A DNA stretch of 34,365 nt from Bacteroidales bacterium (GCA_020860515.1 JAJBUG010000078.1:1-34365), one strand, 5' to 3'. Positions 17,548 through 25,870 are shown, counted from the first letter of the stretch. A program made the numbers and translations. Notes: generated by a model not told the origin, from the letters alone.

Positions 17548-19527
17548 CTAATACCATTCTATTACAGAGCCAGATGTGACTGTATTTATCCAATCGGTGC
17601 TTTCAGAGTCTTCTGACCAGTTTTTGAAATTTGGATAGGCAGTGCGAATATCAGTGTACTCTTTTGGCCATTTCCAATCGCCAGGTAAGCACATCATTTG
17701 CGGAGCAGTGCCAGCATTTGGTGCATGGATGGTAATGGTAGTCTCTTTGCCTGTAACCACAATGCTAAATCCACCCATATTGTCAGTTATTGAAAAATCC
17801 TCACCAACTGTGATTGTGCCATTTGTTGAAGATGAGGTGTAACTTGATGTGTTTAGCATAGGATAACTGCCATTAGCTGCAGTAGTGCCATCCAGTAGAT
17901 TATGAATTTCACCCAAATCTACATTATTATGGTAAACATTGGCAGCATATACTCCTCCGGCTGCAAGAGGTGTAAATACCACATAAGTTTCACCCACAAC
18001 ATGGGAGACTTTGAACACTATGTCGTTGAAGTCGTAGTCGCCAGTTGAGCCCAAATCTTCGCAAGCGATCAGCCAGGATTGAGGATCATTCACCTCTGCG
18101 ATCACTTCAATTATCTCGGAACCATCCACACCATTAACTAACATAAGAATATCATTCATATCCTTATCGGTACCATCTTCAAAACCAAGAACAATAGTTC
18201 CGTCAGCTTTATATGTTACTGCTGCCACCTCGCCAATTCCATTCTCTGAGTCATAATATTTGCCTAATTGGGCATTATGATCAGAAACCGAGGATAGCAT
18301 GTACTGAGCATATTCAGAATCTTGTGGAAAATTATCAGATGAGTTCCCATAAGAAATCATTACAAAAGCGATATTGGTACCATTCGGGAAATCATAAGAG
18401 GCCACACCATTTTCATCGAAATAAACAAGATTGTATTTGGTGCCTACCATATAAGCATCGGGTCCTCGATCGGATGCATAAGTGCCAGCCTCTACCATAG
18501 AAATTATGTTAGGCCACGACATGCCATCAGTAACTTGGGTTTCCGCATCATTCAGAAAGACATTGTGTTGAGGAAGACCATCTTCCATCAGAATGTATTT
18601 TACCGCTGACATCGGATCTTCATCATCTTGCCAGTAATAATATGCGAAAACATTTTTATATGCTGTTCCTCCAAACTGATAAGTGACTTCTATGGGTCCG
18701 CCGACAGCTTGGAAAGCCTTTGCTTTAAACATCACATCATGTTGGAATACATCCCAATAAAGAGCTCTATTGTTTACTCCCTCTTCAAATTTGCCGTCCG
18801 AACCAACAATAGGTATCATATCCTTGATTTGGTATTCGCTAACAGTTGAAGTGGTAGTATTATTAAGATGAGCAAAGGATTGCTTAACAAGGCGCCATTT
18901 ATTATAGATTGTATAGTCTCCCTCCGGTACTTTATCTACAATTTCACCTTTATAATTAACCCATTTCCATTCTGAATTTGGTTCCCAATAATGATCGTCT
19001 TCTACTTTGGCTGCTTCTTCAAGATTATAGCTTGAGTCTTGGACTCTATATGAAGATACAAAAACATCTCCATGAGTTACAGTACAATCAGCATCGCGCG
19101 AGGCTCTTGCTTTGGCATAAGTCACTTTGTCTCTGTCAATTTTGATATATCCGCAGGAGATGGTTTCTCCATCTCCATCCTTTATTTTAAGGTAGATTGA
19201 AGTTGCTCCCTTCACTAAGTCCACCTTAACTGACGGATTTTCATTGGTTATACGGCCGAGGTATTTGCCTCCTCCAAGTGGATTAGATGAGTACAGTTCA
19301 ACATAGCAACCCTGGTCAAGTGAAGCAGAAGACAAATCCACGGTCACTTGTGTAGCCATGTTCCAGTCTTGGTTCGAATCGATTATACCGAAATCCTTGA
19401 TCCAAGAGATTGTGTAATCATTCTCCAGCTTTTCCTGGAGTGTCATTGGATTCTCTGAAGTGCATGCAGTCCATGACATTATCACTCCGGCAAGCAACCA
19501 AGAAATAATGATTCTTTTTGTTTTCAT
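17548..19527 (-). CDS. LruC/DUF4842 domain surface lipoprotein
   Basis: A 659-aa lipoprotein with lipobox WTAC (Cys22). After a short N-terminal part containing DFGIIDSNQDWNMAT, a motif shared by this Bacteroidota family, comes a long poorly conserved region. Then there are two acidic ED...D.ND motifs: FEDGTDKDMND (449-458) and CEDLGSTGDYDFND (488-501), of the DUF4114/LruC type thought to bind calcium. The C-terminal ~150 residues fit the DUF4842 (LruC) domain, ending with a conserved PGDWKWP(K)E-like stretch. The protein probably faces outward from the outer membrane; its ligand is unknown. It stands alone between the hairpin cluster and the nuclease gene. No exact promoter box was found upstream. 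Confidence 0.82.
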   Translation of the reverse strand: MKTKRIIISWLLAGVIMSWTACTSENPMTLQEKLENDYTISWIKDFGIIDSNQDWNMATQVTVDLSSASLDQGCYVELYSSNPLGGGKYLGRITNENPSVKVDLVKGATSIYLKIKDGDGETISCGYIKIDRDKVTYAKARASRDADCTVTHGDVFVSSYRVQDSSYNLEEAAKVEDDHYWEPNSEWKWVNYKGEIVDKVPEGDYTIYNKWRLVKQSFAHLNNTTTSTVSEYQIKDMIPIVGSDGKFEEGVNNRALYWDVFQHDVMFKAKAFQAVGGPIEVTYQFGGTAYKNVFAYYYWQDDEDPMSAVKYILMEDGLPQHNVFLNDAETQVTDGMSWPNIISMVEAGTYASDRGPDAYMVGTKYNLVYFDENGVASYDFPNGTNIAFVMISYGNSSDNFPQDSEYAQYMLSSVSDHNAQLGKYYDSENGIGEVAAVTYKADGTIVLGFEDGTDKDMNDILMLVNGVDGSEIIEVIAEVNDPQSWLIACEDLGSTGDYDFNDIVFKVSHVVGETYVVFTPLAAGGVYAANVYHNNVDLGEIHNLLDGTTAANGSYPMLNTSSYTSSSTNGTITVGEDFSITDNMGGFSIVVTGKETTITIHAPNAGTAPQMMCLPGDWKWPKEYTDIRTAYPNFKNWSEDSESTDWINTVTSGSVIEWY

Positions 19528-19577
19528 GAGATGGAAGTTTTATAAGTTAATTAGTTGTTACATTGGTTTGATCATTG

Positions 19578-19600
19578 ATTCGATGAAGGAGATTTCATCG
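19578..19600. other. Short hairpin downstream of the HNH nuclease gene
   Basis: CGATGAA (19581-19587) pairs with TTCATCG (19594-19600) over a 6-nt loop. It lies 20 nt past the nuclease stop on the minus strand and has no T-run, so terminator activity is uncertain. Confidence 0.35.
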
Positions 19601-19619
19601 GGGGTAAAGACCTATTTGG

Positions 19620-20783
19620 TTATTTGTTGCCTTTGGCCCGATTGTGGGTTTTGCAAAGCATTTGGCAATTTTCTTCAGATGTAGCACCACCTTTGCTCCA
19701 GGCTGTCACATGATCTGCGTCCATTTCCGACAATTTCCAAATACGGGTTTTGTTACTGTCAGAACCTATTGCACACAATGGGCAGTTGCTTACTCCCTCG
19801 GACTGAGCTTTTGCGGTCTGTGCATTATAGACTTTCTTTTTAGTTCGCTCATCAAAAACTCTTATTTCAAGCAATCGATTATCCTTGCAACCTCCCAGAA
19901 TATACTCAAACACTCCCCTTCGATTGCCTATAAAATCGTCTGATAAGAGAGATTTTACTTTATTTGAATTTTCTATTTTATCGTAAGCCTTATTATGGTA
20001 TGTTTCATAAAGACGACCCCAATCCAAACCTTTCATTTCCTTTTCATACTCTTCAAATACTGATTGTATCCAATCGATTACTGAAATGAAATAAGTTTGG
20101 AGCTCAAATATGTTAGAATCTTGGCGATGCTTACTCATATAACTTGAAATGTTGCCATGGCTAACCCATTCCAATGCCTTTTCAAGATAATCCTGCCGTT
20201 TTACATCCCCGCAAAGATAATGGGACCAAATCTGGATATCTGCATTATTTGAATTACTAAACACTCTTTTAGCTTCGGTCACAAAAGGTCCAGAAAAGAC
20301 TGCATTCAGAAGTTCTTGTGGCTTGAGAGGAACACCAGCGATATTAATGGTCTTAAACCACTCTTTTATTTCTGTTTCTGTACCTTCACATTCATAAACA
20401 AGTAATTGGAAATTGAGGATATCCTCTTTAATATTATCATCTAAGCCATCAAATACTTGTTCTATTCCATCTTTGTCAGCTATTGCAAATTTGTTAGTTA
20501 CAAATCGACCGAGGGAGGTGATGCGTTGTTGTCCATCAAGTACTTCAAATGTACCATCTTCTTTCTTTACAAAGTAAATCAGACCAAGTGGATATCCCTT
20601 TATCACACTCTCAATTACAGAAGCTTCACGATTCATATCTTTATAGATATAATTACGTTGATATTCTGGCTGAATTGTAAGTTTTCCTGCCATTCCAAAC
20701 AAGCCTTTGCCCTCCAATTCATTATAGACAAAGCCTTTGCAAATATCTTTGATACTAAGGTCGGTTCTTAGAGTGGTTTTCAT
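19620..20783 (-). CDS. DUF262-HNH nuclease (GmrSD-like restriction component)
   Basis: A 387-aa protein. The N-terminal DUF262/GmrS-like domain (ParB-like fold) has [11 protein letters not shown] (residues 37-47) and the hallmark DGQQR (83-87), associated with nucleotide hydrolysis. The C-terminal HNH domain has Cys334-x2-Cys337, Asp357-His358, Asn372, Cys373-x3-Cys377 and His380-Asn381, so the zinc knuckle and the catalytic His are intact. GmrSD enzymes are type IV nucleases that cut modified DNA. Here the gene instead follows an adenine methyltransferase with overlapping stop and start (TAATG), which suggests a restriction partner for that methylase. This pairing and its specificity are inferences. 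Confidence 0.85.
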   Translation of the reverse strand: MKTTLRTDLSIKDICKGFVYNELEGKGLFGMAGKLTIQPEYQRNYIYKDMNREASVIESVIKGYPLGLIYFVKKEDGTFEVLDGQQRITSLGRFVTNKFAIADKDGIEQVFDGLDDNIKEDILNFQLLVYECEGTETEIKEWFKTINIAGVPLKPQELLNAVFSGPFVTEAKRVFSNSNNADIQIWSHYLCGDVKRQDYLEKALEWVSHGNISSYMSKHRQDSNIFELQTYFISVIDWIQSVFEEYEKEMKGLDWGRLYETYHNKAYDKIENSNKVKSLLSDDFIGNRRGVFEYILGGCKDNRLLEIRVFDERTKKKVYNAQTAKAQSEGVSNCPLCAIGSDSNKTRIWKLSEMDADHVTAWSKGGATSEENCQMLCKTHNRAKGNK

Positions 20784-21949
20784 TATTGTTGTTTTTTACG
20801 AATTAGAATACGAGGATAGGTATTATACAATTTTCCTGACTCATCGAATAATGTAGGAGTTGCATTTAAATCTCCATAATTAGGATAATCTGATTTGGTA
20901 TAAACTTTTGACCGAAGAGAAGGATCTCCGGCTCCACGCTTAGCCATTCCAATAATTTCGAATTGTTCTGGACAATATTTGTCTATAAACGAAATAGGAA
21001 CCCCCATCATTTCTTCATAATCGCTTGGAATAGCGTCGGTAAAGGGAACCTCTATGGCATCATAATTATCATACCGAAGATATTCTTTACCTTTTATTTC
21101 TTTGTGTTTGCTGAATCGGATATTTTGAGCCATAGTTAATAAGGATAGGGGTTCATGCCGACGTCCATGTTCTATATTAGTAAACCATCGTACACCTTTT
21201 ACTCTAATGTATTTAGTATAAGGTTTCTTCTTACCGTTCTCATAAAATGGATTTTCATCTATTCTCCAGCCTGCTGCTTCCAATGGGTACCAATCAGGCA
21301 CACCGAACTCACGATCCCCACTGGAAATAGATGGACCAAGCCATATTTTGTTTTCTTTAAATAAGGGGAAGACTTCCTTATAGGTAATGGCATTCATATT
21401 GCCAATTATAGAGAATTGTTTGTCACTTTCAACTAACCAAGCCATAAACTCTCTAAATAAGGAGAAAGGTGGGTTAGTGACAATAATATCTGCTTCGTCA
21501 CGTAGTTTTGTTACTTCTTCGCTTCTGTAGTCTCCAGTTCCTTCCAAATATTCCCATTCAATATCTTTGATATTGATTCGTCCGTCTCCATTAATATCTC
21601 TATCTATGACAAAAATCTTTCCACATACTGCCGATTTTGTAGCATCATAAATTGGATTTTCGGTTTCAAATAATGTGGGATTCCAGTCACTTTTATAATT
21701 CTTACTATCCTGGGCGAAACTTGTACTTATAAGTTTCTTAAGTCCTAAAAGTTCAAAATTTTGAGCAAAGAATTTTGTAAAATTACTCCATTCAGGGTCA
21801 TCGCATGGCAATAACAAAGTTTTCCCTTTAAATACATTAGGGTTAAATTCCAAATAGGAGTTAATCTCTTTTTGGATGTCGTTATACTGAGTATAGAACT
21901 CATCATTTTTTGCAGCTTTTGCAGCACCTAAGTTTGAATTACGAGCCAT
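20783..21949 (-). CDS. EcoRI-type adenine-specific DNA methyltransferase
   Basis: A 388-aa adenine N6-methyltransferase. The start [20 protein letters not shown] and the stretch [17 protein letters not shown] (~45-61) resemble M.EcoRI, and the catalytic NPPF motif is at 159-162 ([14 protein letters not shown]). The ATG at 21949 is chosen because it matches that family start; a TTG 51 nt upstream adds unrelated residues. The segment [19 protein letters not shown] (~116-134) looks like an acidic insertion. The stop overlaps the ATG of the DUF262-HNH nuclease by one base, implying translational coupling with the methylase made first. The target site is unknown. A structured RNA-like region with a terminator ends 65 nt upstream. 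Confidence 0.88.
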   Translation of the reverse strand: MARNSNLGAAKAAKNDEFYTQYNDIQKEINSYLEFNPNVFKGKTLLLPCDDPEWSNFTKFFAQNFELLGLKKLISTSFAQDSKNYKSDWNPTLFETENPIYDATKSAVCGKIFVIDRDINGDGRINIKDIEWEYLEGTGDYRSEEVTKLRDEADIIVTNPPFSLFREFMAWLVESDKQFSIIGNMNAITYKEVFPLFKENKIWLGPSISSGDREFGVPDWYPLEAAGWRIDENPFYENGKKKPYTKYIRVKGVRWFTNIEHGRRHEPLSLLTMAQNIRFSKHKEIKGKEYLRYDNYDAIEVPFTDAIPSDYEEMMGVPISFIDKYCPEQFEIIGMAKRGAGDPSLRSKVYTKSDYPNYGDLNATPTLFDESGKLYNTYPRILIRKKQQ

Positions 21950-22013
21950 GGCAGTCTTTATCACCCATGGGCTCTTGGGGTGTGATTGGTTTATAAGCAA
22001 CGAGAGTATTAAT

Positions 22014-22316
22014 CAAAAAGCGTGAGCCCTAAATGGTTGTTATCTGGGTAATGGGCTCTGGACTGCCTGTAAATCAGATAACAACACTGGCTCACGCTCT
22101 TAGAAGTATATAGCATTAGCTATAATCTTACTAAGAGGGAGCGCAATGTCAGTTATTCCAAATTTACAGTATTGAATTGTCCAGATTCATTACCTTGGAA
22201 TAAAAGCCATAACGCTTCCAATTAATATGTCTTGGATGAGGGAGATGCCGCCTCTGTGGCTCCTTTTCCTCATCTGGGGCGCAACTTAGCGTCAGCGGTC
22301 TCGCAGTGCCTTATTG
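22014..22316 (-). ncRNA. Candidate structured non-coding RNA / attenuated leader, unrecognised
   Basis: About 300 nt bounded on the minus strand by a full promoter (22322-22352) and a hairpin plus T-run (22015-22098), with no open reading frame of 60 codons or more on either strand. Hairpins inside include GATGAGG/CCTCATC (22235-22241, 22268-22274), TATAGC/GCTATA (22109-22124) inside CTTAG/CTAAG (22099-22135), and the nested terminator helices. TTGGAA at 22195-22200 can pair with TTCCAA (22216-22221) or, as TTGGAATAA, with TTATTCCAA (22153-22161): two exclusive folds. A 27-codon ORF (22273 to 22190, MRKRSHRGGISL...) followed by an 8-codon ORF in TAATG overlap could be leader peptides. It does not match tmRNA, RNase P, SRP or 6S RNA as I know them, and no reverse transcriptase is nearby. 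It may be a stand-alone RNA or a regulatory leader of the methyltransferase operon. Confidence 0.45.
22015..22098 (-). terminator. Nested intrinsic terminator / possible attenuator
   Basis: Outer helix AGCGTGAGCC (22089-22098 on the minus strand) with GGCTCACGCT (22019-22028), inner perfect 11-bp helix GTTGTTATCTG/CAGATAACAAC (22036-22046 with 22075-22085), a 28-nt apical loop, and a run of five T on the minus strand only. The apical loop holds GAGCCC (22053-22058 on the minus strand) that can also pair with the 3' arm GGGCTC (22024-22029), so an antiterminator fold is possible. Confidence 0.65.
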
Positions 22317-22322
22317 CACTGC
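22303..22322. promoter_or_regulatory. Perfect palindrome at the ncRNA start (operator candidate)
   Basis: GCAGTGC (22303-22309), 6-nt loop, GCACTGC (22316-22322). It abuts the -7 box of the minus-strand promoter and spans the expected transcription start. It could be a repressor site or the first hairpin of the RNA. Confidence 0.5.
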
Positions 22323-22352
22323 AAAATTACCCCTAATTTTTGAAATATCAAA
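22322..22352 (-). promoter_or_regulatory. Full promoter for the candidate ncRNA
   Basis: On the minus strand TTTG (22352-22349), a 19-bp spacer and TAATTTTG (22329-22322): an exact Bacteroidota promoter with no protein-coding gene directly after it. The rest of the gap up to 22485, downstream of the Rpn-family stop, is AT-rich with nothing else recognisable. Confidence 0.75.
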
Positions 22353-22485
22353 GAAATTGTTGAAAAACAATTGAAATTTTATTCCCTACCATACAATAAT
22401 ACTCCAATACTCTCAAAATTTGAAGCCAAAGGTTAATTTTAGAAAGTTTTTTGCTGAGGCAATGGTAGAAAGGAAATTGGTAATA

Positions 22486-23310
22486 TCAGAGCTTTTCTAT
22501 CTCCTCGGGTGATAGCCCACTTGCTTTGGCAATGGTATCAACTGGTATGTTCATTTCCTTAAGGTTGCGAGCTACAATCATCTTTCCTTCCTCAACCGCA
22601 GTGACCACTACATTGTAGTTGTCGCGCTGCCGCTTGAGGCTGGCCTCGTAGGCCTCATACTCCTCTGGCGAGAGCTTACTGACTTCAGCCAGTTGGAAGA
22701 AGCTGCGGAAGAGATCATCGTCAAGGCGTTCGGGGATTTCAGGCAACTTGGCCAGGTTCTTGATCACATAGAGCCAGTCCTCTTGTCGGTCGGAAAGTTC
22801 TTCCTCGCACTTGATGAACTTTGGCATTTCCAAAAAGATATAGTTAAGCTTTTGATAGAAAACAGTACCTGTAGCAATATCCACAAGCTTCACATCGTGC
22901 TTGTAGCTTGGGTTGTCAGCATAGTTGCTCATGACGAAATTGAGAAAAGCCACCATGTAAACCTTTGGCAGCTGGTAATTCCATTCGCTTCCAGGCTCAG
23001 CGGCCTTTTGGATAGGGAAGGTGGAGTAATATACTGCTCGGTCAATGAAGAACCGTTGCTTTGAATTCTGCATCTCCACTATGATATGGCCTCCATTGTC
23101 GGTGGTGCAGTAAAGGTCGTAAATTGCATTCCTGTCGCCTGGCAGGAGGCCCAGCTGTTCGGTGTTGCGGTAGGTTATATCTATGATTTTGTCTTCGTCA
23201 CCTAAGAGCGAGTTCAAAAAATTGATCAGATAGCTTTTGCATCTATCAGAACCAAACATCCTTTTGAATCCGAAATCAGTGAAGGGGTCGATATATCTTT
23301 CGGTACACAT
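22486..23310 (-). CDS. Rpn family recombination-promoting nuclease / PDDEXK-family putative transposase
   Basis: A 274-aa member of the PDDEXK_2/Rpn group. It begins with the family signature YIDPFTDFGFKRMFG (residues 6-20) and has a PD-(D/E)xK-like site at IYDLYCTTDNGGHIIVEMQ (Asp65, Glu79, Gln81). It ends with ARNLKEMNIPVDTIAKASGL and SPEEIEKL, a small C-terminal helical motif common in the family. Rpn proteins of E. coli are nucleases that promote recombination and have been linked to phage defence; they are abundant, variable genes in Bacteroidota. The gene has its own -7 box. Its place beside the nuclease-methylase operon fits an accessory block. Confidence 0.88.
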   Translation of the reverse strand: MCTERYIDPFTDFGFKRMFGSDRCKSYLINFLNSLLGDEDKIIDITYRNTEQLGLLPGDRNAIYDLYCTTDNGGHIIVEMQNSKQRFFIDRAVYYSTFPIQKAAEPGSEWNYQLPKVYMVAFLNFVMSNYADNPSYKHDVKLVDIATGTVFYQKLNYIFLEMPKFIKCEEELSDRQEDWLYVIKNLAKLPEIPERLDDDLFRSFFQLAEVSKLSPEEYEAYEASLKRQRDNYNVVVTAVEEGKMIVARNLKEMNIPVDTIAKASGLSPEEIEKL

Positions 23311-23348
23311 CGTAATTGAGTTTTATGGAAATAAATAATAATGCTCTG

Positions 23349-23356
23349 CAAAGATA
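23349..23356 (-). promoter_or_regulatory. -7 promoter box for Rpn-family gene
   Basis: The minus strand reads TATCTTTG, an exact TAnnTTTG box, 38 nt before the ATG. An ATTG sits at the right distance (19 bp) for a near-consensus -33 element. Confidence 0.6.
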
Positions 23357-23530
23357 GTGAAATTTTTTAATAATTCAATAATTGTAAATCAATTATACTC
23401 CCAAATTTTGAGGTTTGAGGTTAAATTAAGAGGGGTATTTTATTACAGGACAGAGTTGAGGGTGGGAAACTTGCCTTCGAGGGTTAAATGGAGTATGAAC
23501 CATCAAATAATAAAATACCTTTTTCTCACC

Positions 23531-23578
23531 TAAAAATAATGAAAAGCGAGGTGTAGTACGCCTCTCGCTTTTCATTAT
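23531..23578 (-). terminator. Intrinsic terminator of tdh-kbl operon
   Basis: A 15-bp perfect stem, ATAATGAAAAGCGAG (23536-23550) with CTCGCTTTTCATTAT (23564-23578), followed on the minus strand by TTTTT. It lies 30 nt past the kbl stop. The rest of the gap to 23310 holds only the Rpn promoter and AT-rich sequence. Confidence 0.85.
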
Positions 23579-23607
23579 AAGATAGGGATTGCTTTTATAC
23601 AAAGGGG

Positions 23608-24801
23608 CTACTTGATTACACCGAGCTTTTTGCCGACTTTGATGAAGGCGGCGATGGCGCGGTCGAGATGTTCGCGTTCGTGGCCGGCTGAGAGTTGAAC
23701 GCGGATGCGAGCCTGTCCCTTGGGCACTACAGGATAGTAGAAGCCGGTGACATAGATGCCTTCTTTCTGCATCTCAGCGGCAAACTCTTGCGATAGCTTG
23801 GCATCATAGAGCATCACGGCGCAGATGGCGCTCTGGGTGGGCTTGATGTCGAAGCCAGCGTCCATCATCTTGTCGCGGAAGTAGTTTACGTTCTCCATCA
23901 GCTTAGTGTGGAGCTTGTCGTCCTCCTTGAGCATCTTGAACATCTCCAAGCTTGCGCCTACGATTGCTGGTGCTACCGAGTTGGAGAATAGATAGGGGCG
24001 ACTGCGCTGACGCAGCATGTCGATGATTTCCTTGGGACCAGCTGTGAATCCACCCATGGCCCCACCGAAGCTCTTGCCAAGGGTGCCAGTGAAGATGTCA
24101 ATCTTGCCGTAGCAATCGTATTTCTCAGCTACGCCATGTCCTGTAGGACCTACCACACCAGCCGAGTGGCTTTCGTCAACCATCACAAGGGCATCGTATT
24201 TTTCAGCCAACTCGCAGATGCGATCCATCGGAGCCACATTGCCATCCATTGAGAATACTCCATCGGTGGCAATAATGCGGAATCGGCAATCCTTGGCTTC
24301 TTTCAGGCAACGCTCCAGGTCCTCCATATCGGCGTTGGCATAGCGGAAACGCTTGGCTTTGCACAGGCGCACGCCATCGATAATCGAAGCATGGTTGAGG
24401 CTGTCGCTGATGATAGCATCTTCCTCTGTGAAGAGTGGTTCAAACAGTCCGCCGTTGGCATCGAAGCAGGCTGCATAGAGGATGGCATCCTCGGTCTTGA
24501 AGTAATCGGCGATGGCTTTTTCAAGTTCCTTGTGCTTATCTTGTGTGCCGCAGATGAATCGCACGCTGCTCATACCGAAGCCGCGCTCGTCCATGGCTTT
24601 CTTGGCAGCTTCAATCAGACGAGGATTGTCGCTTAGGCCAAGATAATTGTTGGCGCAGAAGTTGAGCACTTCCTTGTCAGCTCCCTTCACATTGATATCA
24701 GCCTTTTGGGGAGTTGTGATTATGCGCTCTTCTTTGTAGAGGCCGGCATCTTTGATGTCCTGCAGCTCTTTTTGCAAGTGTTTCTTAAAGTTGTGGAACA
24801 T
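23608..24801 (-). CDS. kbl: Glycine C-acetyltransferase (2-amino-3-ketobutyrate CoA ligase)
   Basis: A 397-aa PLP enzyme that cleaves 2-amino-3-ketobutyrate with CoA to glycine and acetyl-CoA, the second step of threonine breakdown. Family marks include FCANNYLGL, SLNHASIIDG (His137), VDESHSAG (Asp209, His212), and the PLP lysine Lys243 in FTGTLGKSFGG. Length and motifs are normal for the alpha-oxoamine synthase family, and its position after tdh distinguishes it from BioF. It follows tdh by 47 nt, and the strong hairpin terminator beyond its stop ends the operon. Confidence 0.96.
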   Translation of the reverse strand: MFHNFKKHLQKELQDIKDAGLYKEERIITTPQKADINVKGADKEVLNFCANNYLGLSDNPRLIEAAKKAMDERGFGMSSVRFICGTQDKHKELEKAIADYFKTEDAILYAACFDANGGLFEPLFTEEDAIISDSLNHASIIDGVRLCKAKRFRYANADMEDLERCLKEAKDCRFRIIATDGVFSMDGNVAPMDRICELAEKYDALVMVDESHSAGVVGPTGHGVAEKYDCYGKIDIFTGTLGKSFGGAMGGFTAGPKEIIDMLRQRSRPYLFSNSVAPAIVGASLEMFKMLKEDDKLHTKLMENVNYFRDKMMDAGFDIKPTQSAICAVMLYDAKLSQEFAAEMQKEGIYVTGFYYPVVPKGQARIRVQLSAGHEREHLDRAIAAFIKVGKKLGVIK

Positions 24802-24848
24802 GATATTATGAATTAAAGAGTAGAGATAATAGTTGAAATCTTTTTGGT

Positions 24849-25820
24849 TTATACTGCCAGCTCAGGCACATGGAGCTTTTTGTGGAGATTTTGCAGCATG
24901 TCGCGTGTCATGGAATCCAGGTCGTATTCGGGCTTCCAATCCCATTCTTCGCGGGCGCAAGTGTCATCGAGGCGGTCGGGCCAGCTGTCGGCTATGTGCT
25001 GGCGCAAAGGATCCAAGTCGTACTCCATCTTGAAGTCAGGCACATATTCCTTGATTTTATTGTAAATGATTTCTGGATCAAAGCTCATCGAAGCGATGTT
25101 GAATGAATTGCGGTGCTTAAGTCGGCTTGGGTCCGCCTCCATTATTTCCACAGCGGCGCGCAAAGCATCGGGCATATACATCATATCCATGAAGGTGCCA
25201 GGCTTGATAGGGCAACGGAATGTCTCACCCTTTACGGCAGAGTAATAAATTTCCACGGCATAGTCAGTAGTGCCTCCGCCAGGCAGGGTGGTGTAGGAGA
25301 TAAGGCCGGGGAAGCGCACTGAGCGGGTATCGACGCCGAAACGCTTGGCATAATAGTCGCTGAGCAATTCGCCCGTGACTTTGGTCACGCCGTAGATGGT
25401 GTCGGGGCGCTGGATAGTATCTTGAGGCGTGGGATTGTGGGGAGTGGTTTCACCAAACGAACCAATCGACGAAGGAGTGAACACAGCGCAGCCGTTTTCG
25501 CGAGCCACCTCCAATGTGTTGTAAAGACCGCCTACGCCTATCTTCCATGCCAGCTGCGGACGGGCCTCAGCCACAGCCGATAGCAAGGCGGCAAGATTGT
25601 AGATAGTGTCGATTTTGTACTTGCGCACCGTGTCGGCAATCATTTGAGCATTGGTGATGTCAACCACTTCGGCCGGGCCGCTCTCAAGCAGCTCGCCTTT
25701 GGGCTCTGCTCCGGGTATGTATCCAGCAACTATATTCCCGGCAGGGTATTCGCGTCGTAGTTTCATGGTCAGCTCGGATCCTATTTGGCCTGTTGACCCG
25801 ATAATGAGTACATTTTTCAT
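24849..25820 (-). CDS. tdh: L-threonine 3-dehydrogenase (epimerase-like SDR type)
   Basis: A 323-aa NAD-dependent enzyme that oxidises L-threonine to 2-amino-3-ketobutyrate. It is the extended short-chain dehydrogenase (epimerase-like) form, not the zinc form. The Rossmann motif is GSTGQIG (8-14), NLAALLSA follows, and the catalytic Ser/Tyr/Lys set is TPSSIGSFG, Tyr143 and Lys147 (YGVTK). The C-terminal part includes SFNIASMSFDPE and RQHIADSWPDRLDDT. It is first in the tdh-kbl operon, with a -7 box 43 nt upstream of its ATG. Confidence 0.95.
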   Translation of the reverse strand: MKNVLIIGSTGQIGSELTMKLRREYPAGNIVAGYIPGAEPKGELLESGPAEVVDITNAQMIADTVRKYKIDTIYNLAALLSAVAEARPQLAWKIGVGGLYNTLEVARENGCAVFTPSSIGSFGETTPHNPTPQDTIQRPDTIYGVTKVTGELLSDYYAKRFGVDTRSVRFPGLISYTTLPGGGTTDYAVEIYYSAVKGETFRCPIKPGTFMDMMYMPDALRAAVEIMEADPSRLKHRNSFNIASMSFDPEIIYNKIKEYVPDFKMEYDLDPLRQHIADSWPDRLDDTCAREEWDWKPEYDLDSMTRDMLQNLHKKLHVPELAV

Positions 25821-25862
25821 TGTGCTTTTGCGAATATTGGCTTAAGGTTAAAATTATCTTTG

Positions 25863-25870
25863 CAAAGTTA
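25863..25870 (-). promoter_or_regulatory. -7 promoter box for tdh-kbl
   Basis: The minus strand reads TAACTTTG, an exact TAnnTTTG box, ahead of tdh. No exact -33 TTTG at the usual distance. Confidence 0.55.

Noticed and set aside
19360..19380. T-loop-like GGTTCGAATC suggesting a tRNA
   Set aside because: It is inside the LruC lipoprotein coding region and no cloverleaf partner arms exist.
21950..22000. Upstream TTG start for the EcoRI-type methyltransferase
   Set aside because: The added 17 residues do not resemble the family, while ATG 21949 starts with the M.EcoRI-like MARN.
22014..22316. tmRNA, RNase P RNA, 6S RNA or retron msr-msd
   Set aside because: No tRNA-like ends or tag ORF, no RNase P core such as GAGGAAAGUC, 5' and 3' ends do not pair as in 6S, and no reverse transcriptase gene nearby. 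Judged by eye only.
15921..23310. Complete integrative element with attachment sites
   Set aside because: No integrase, tRNA target or flanking direct repeats were found at the block edges.
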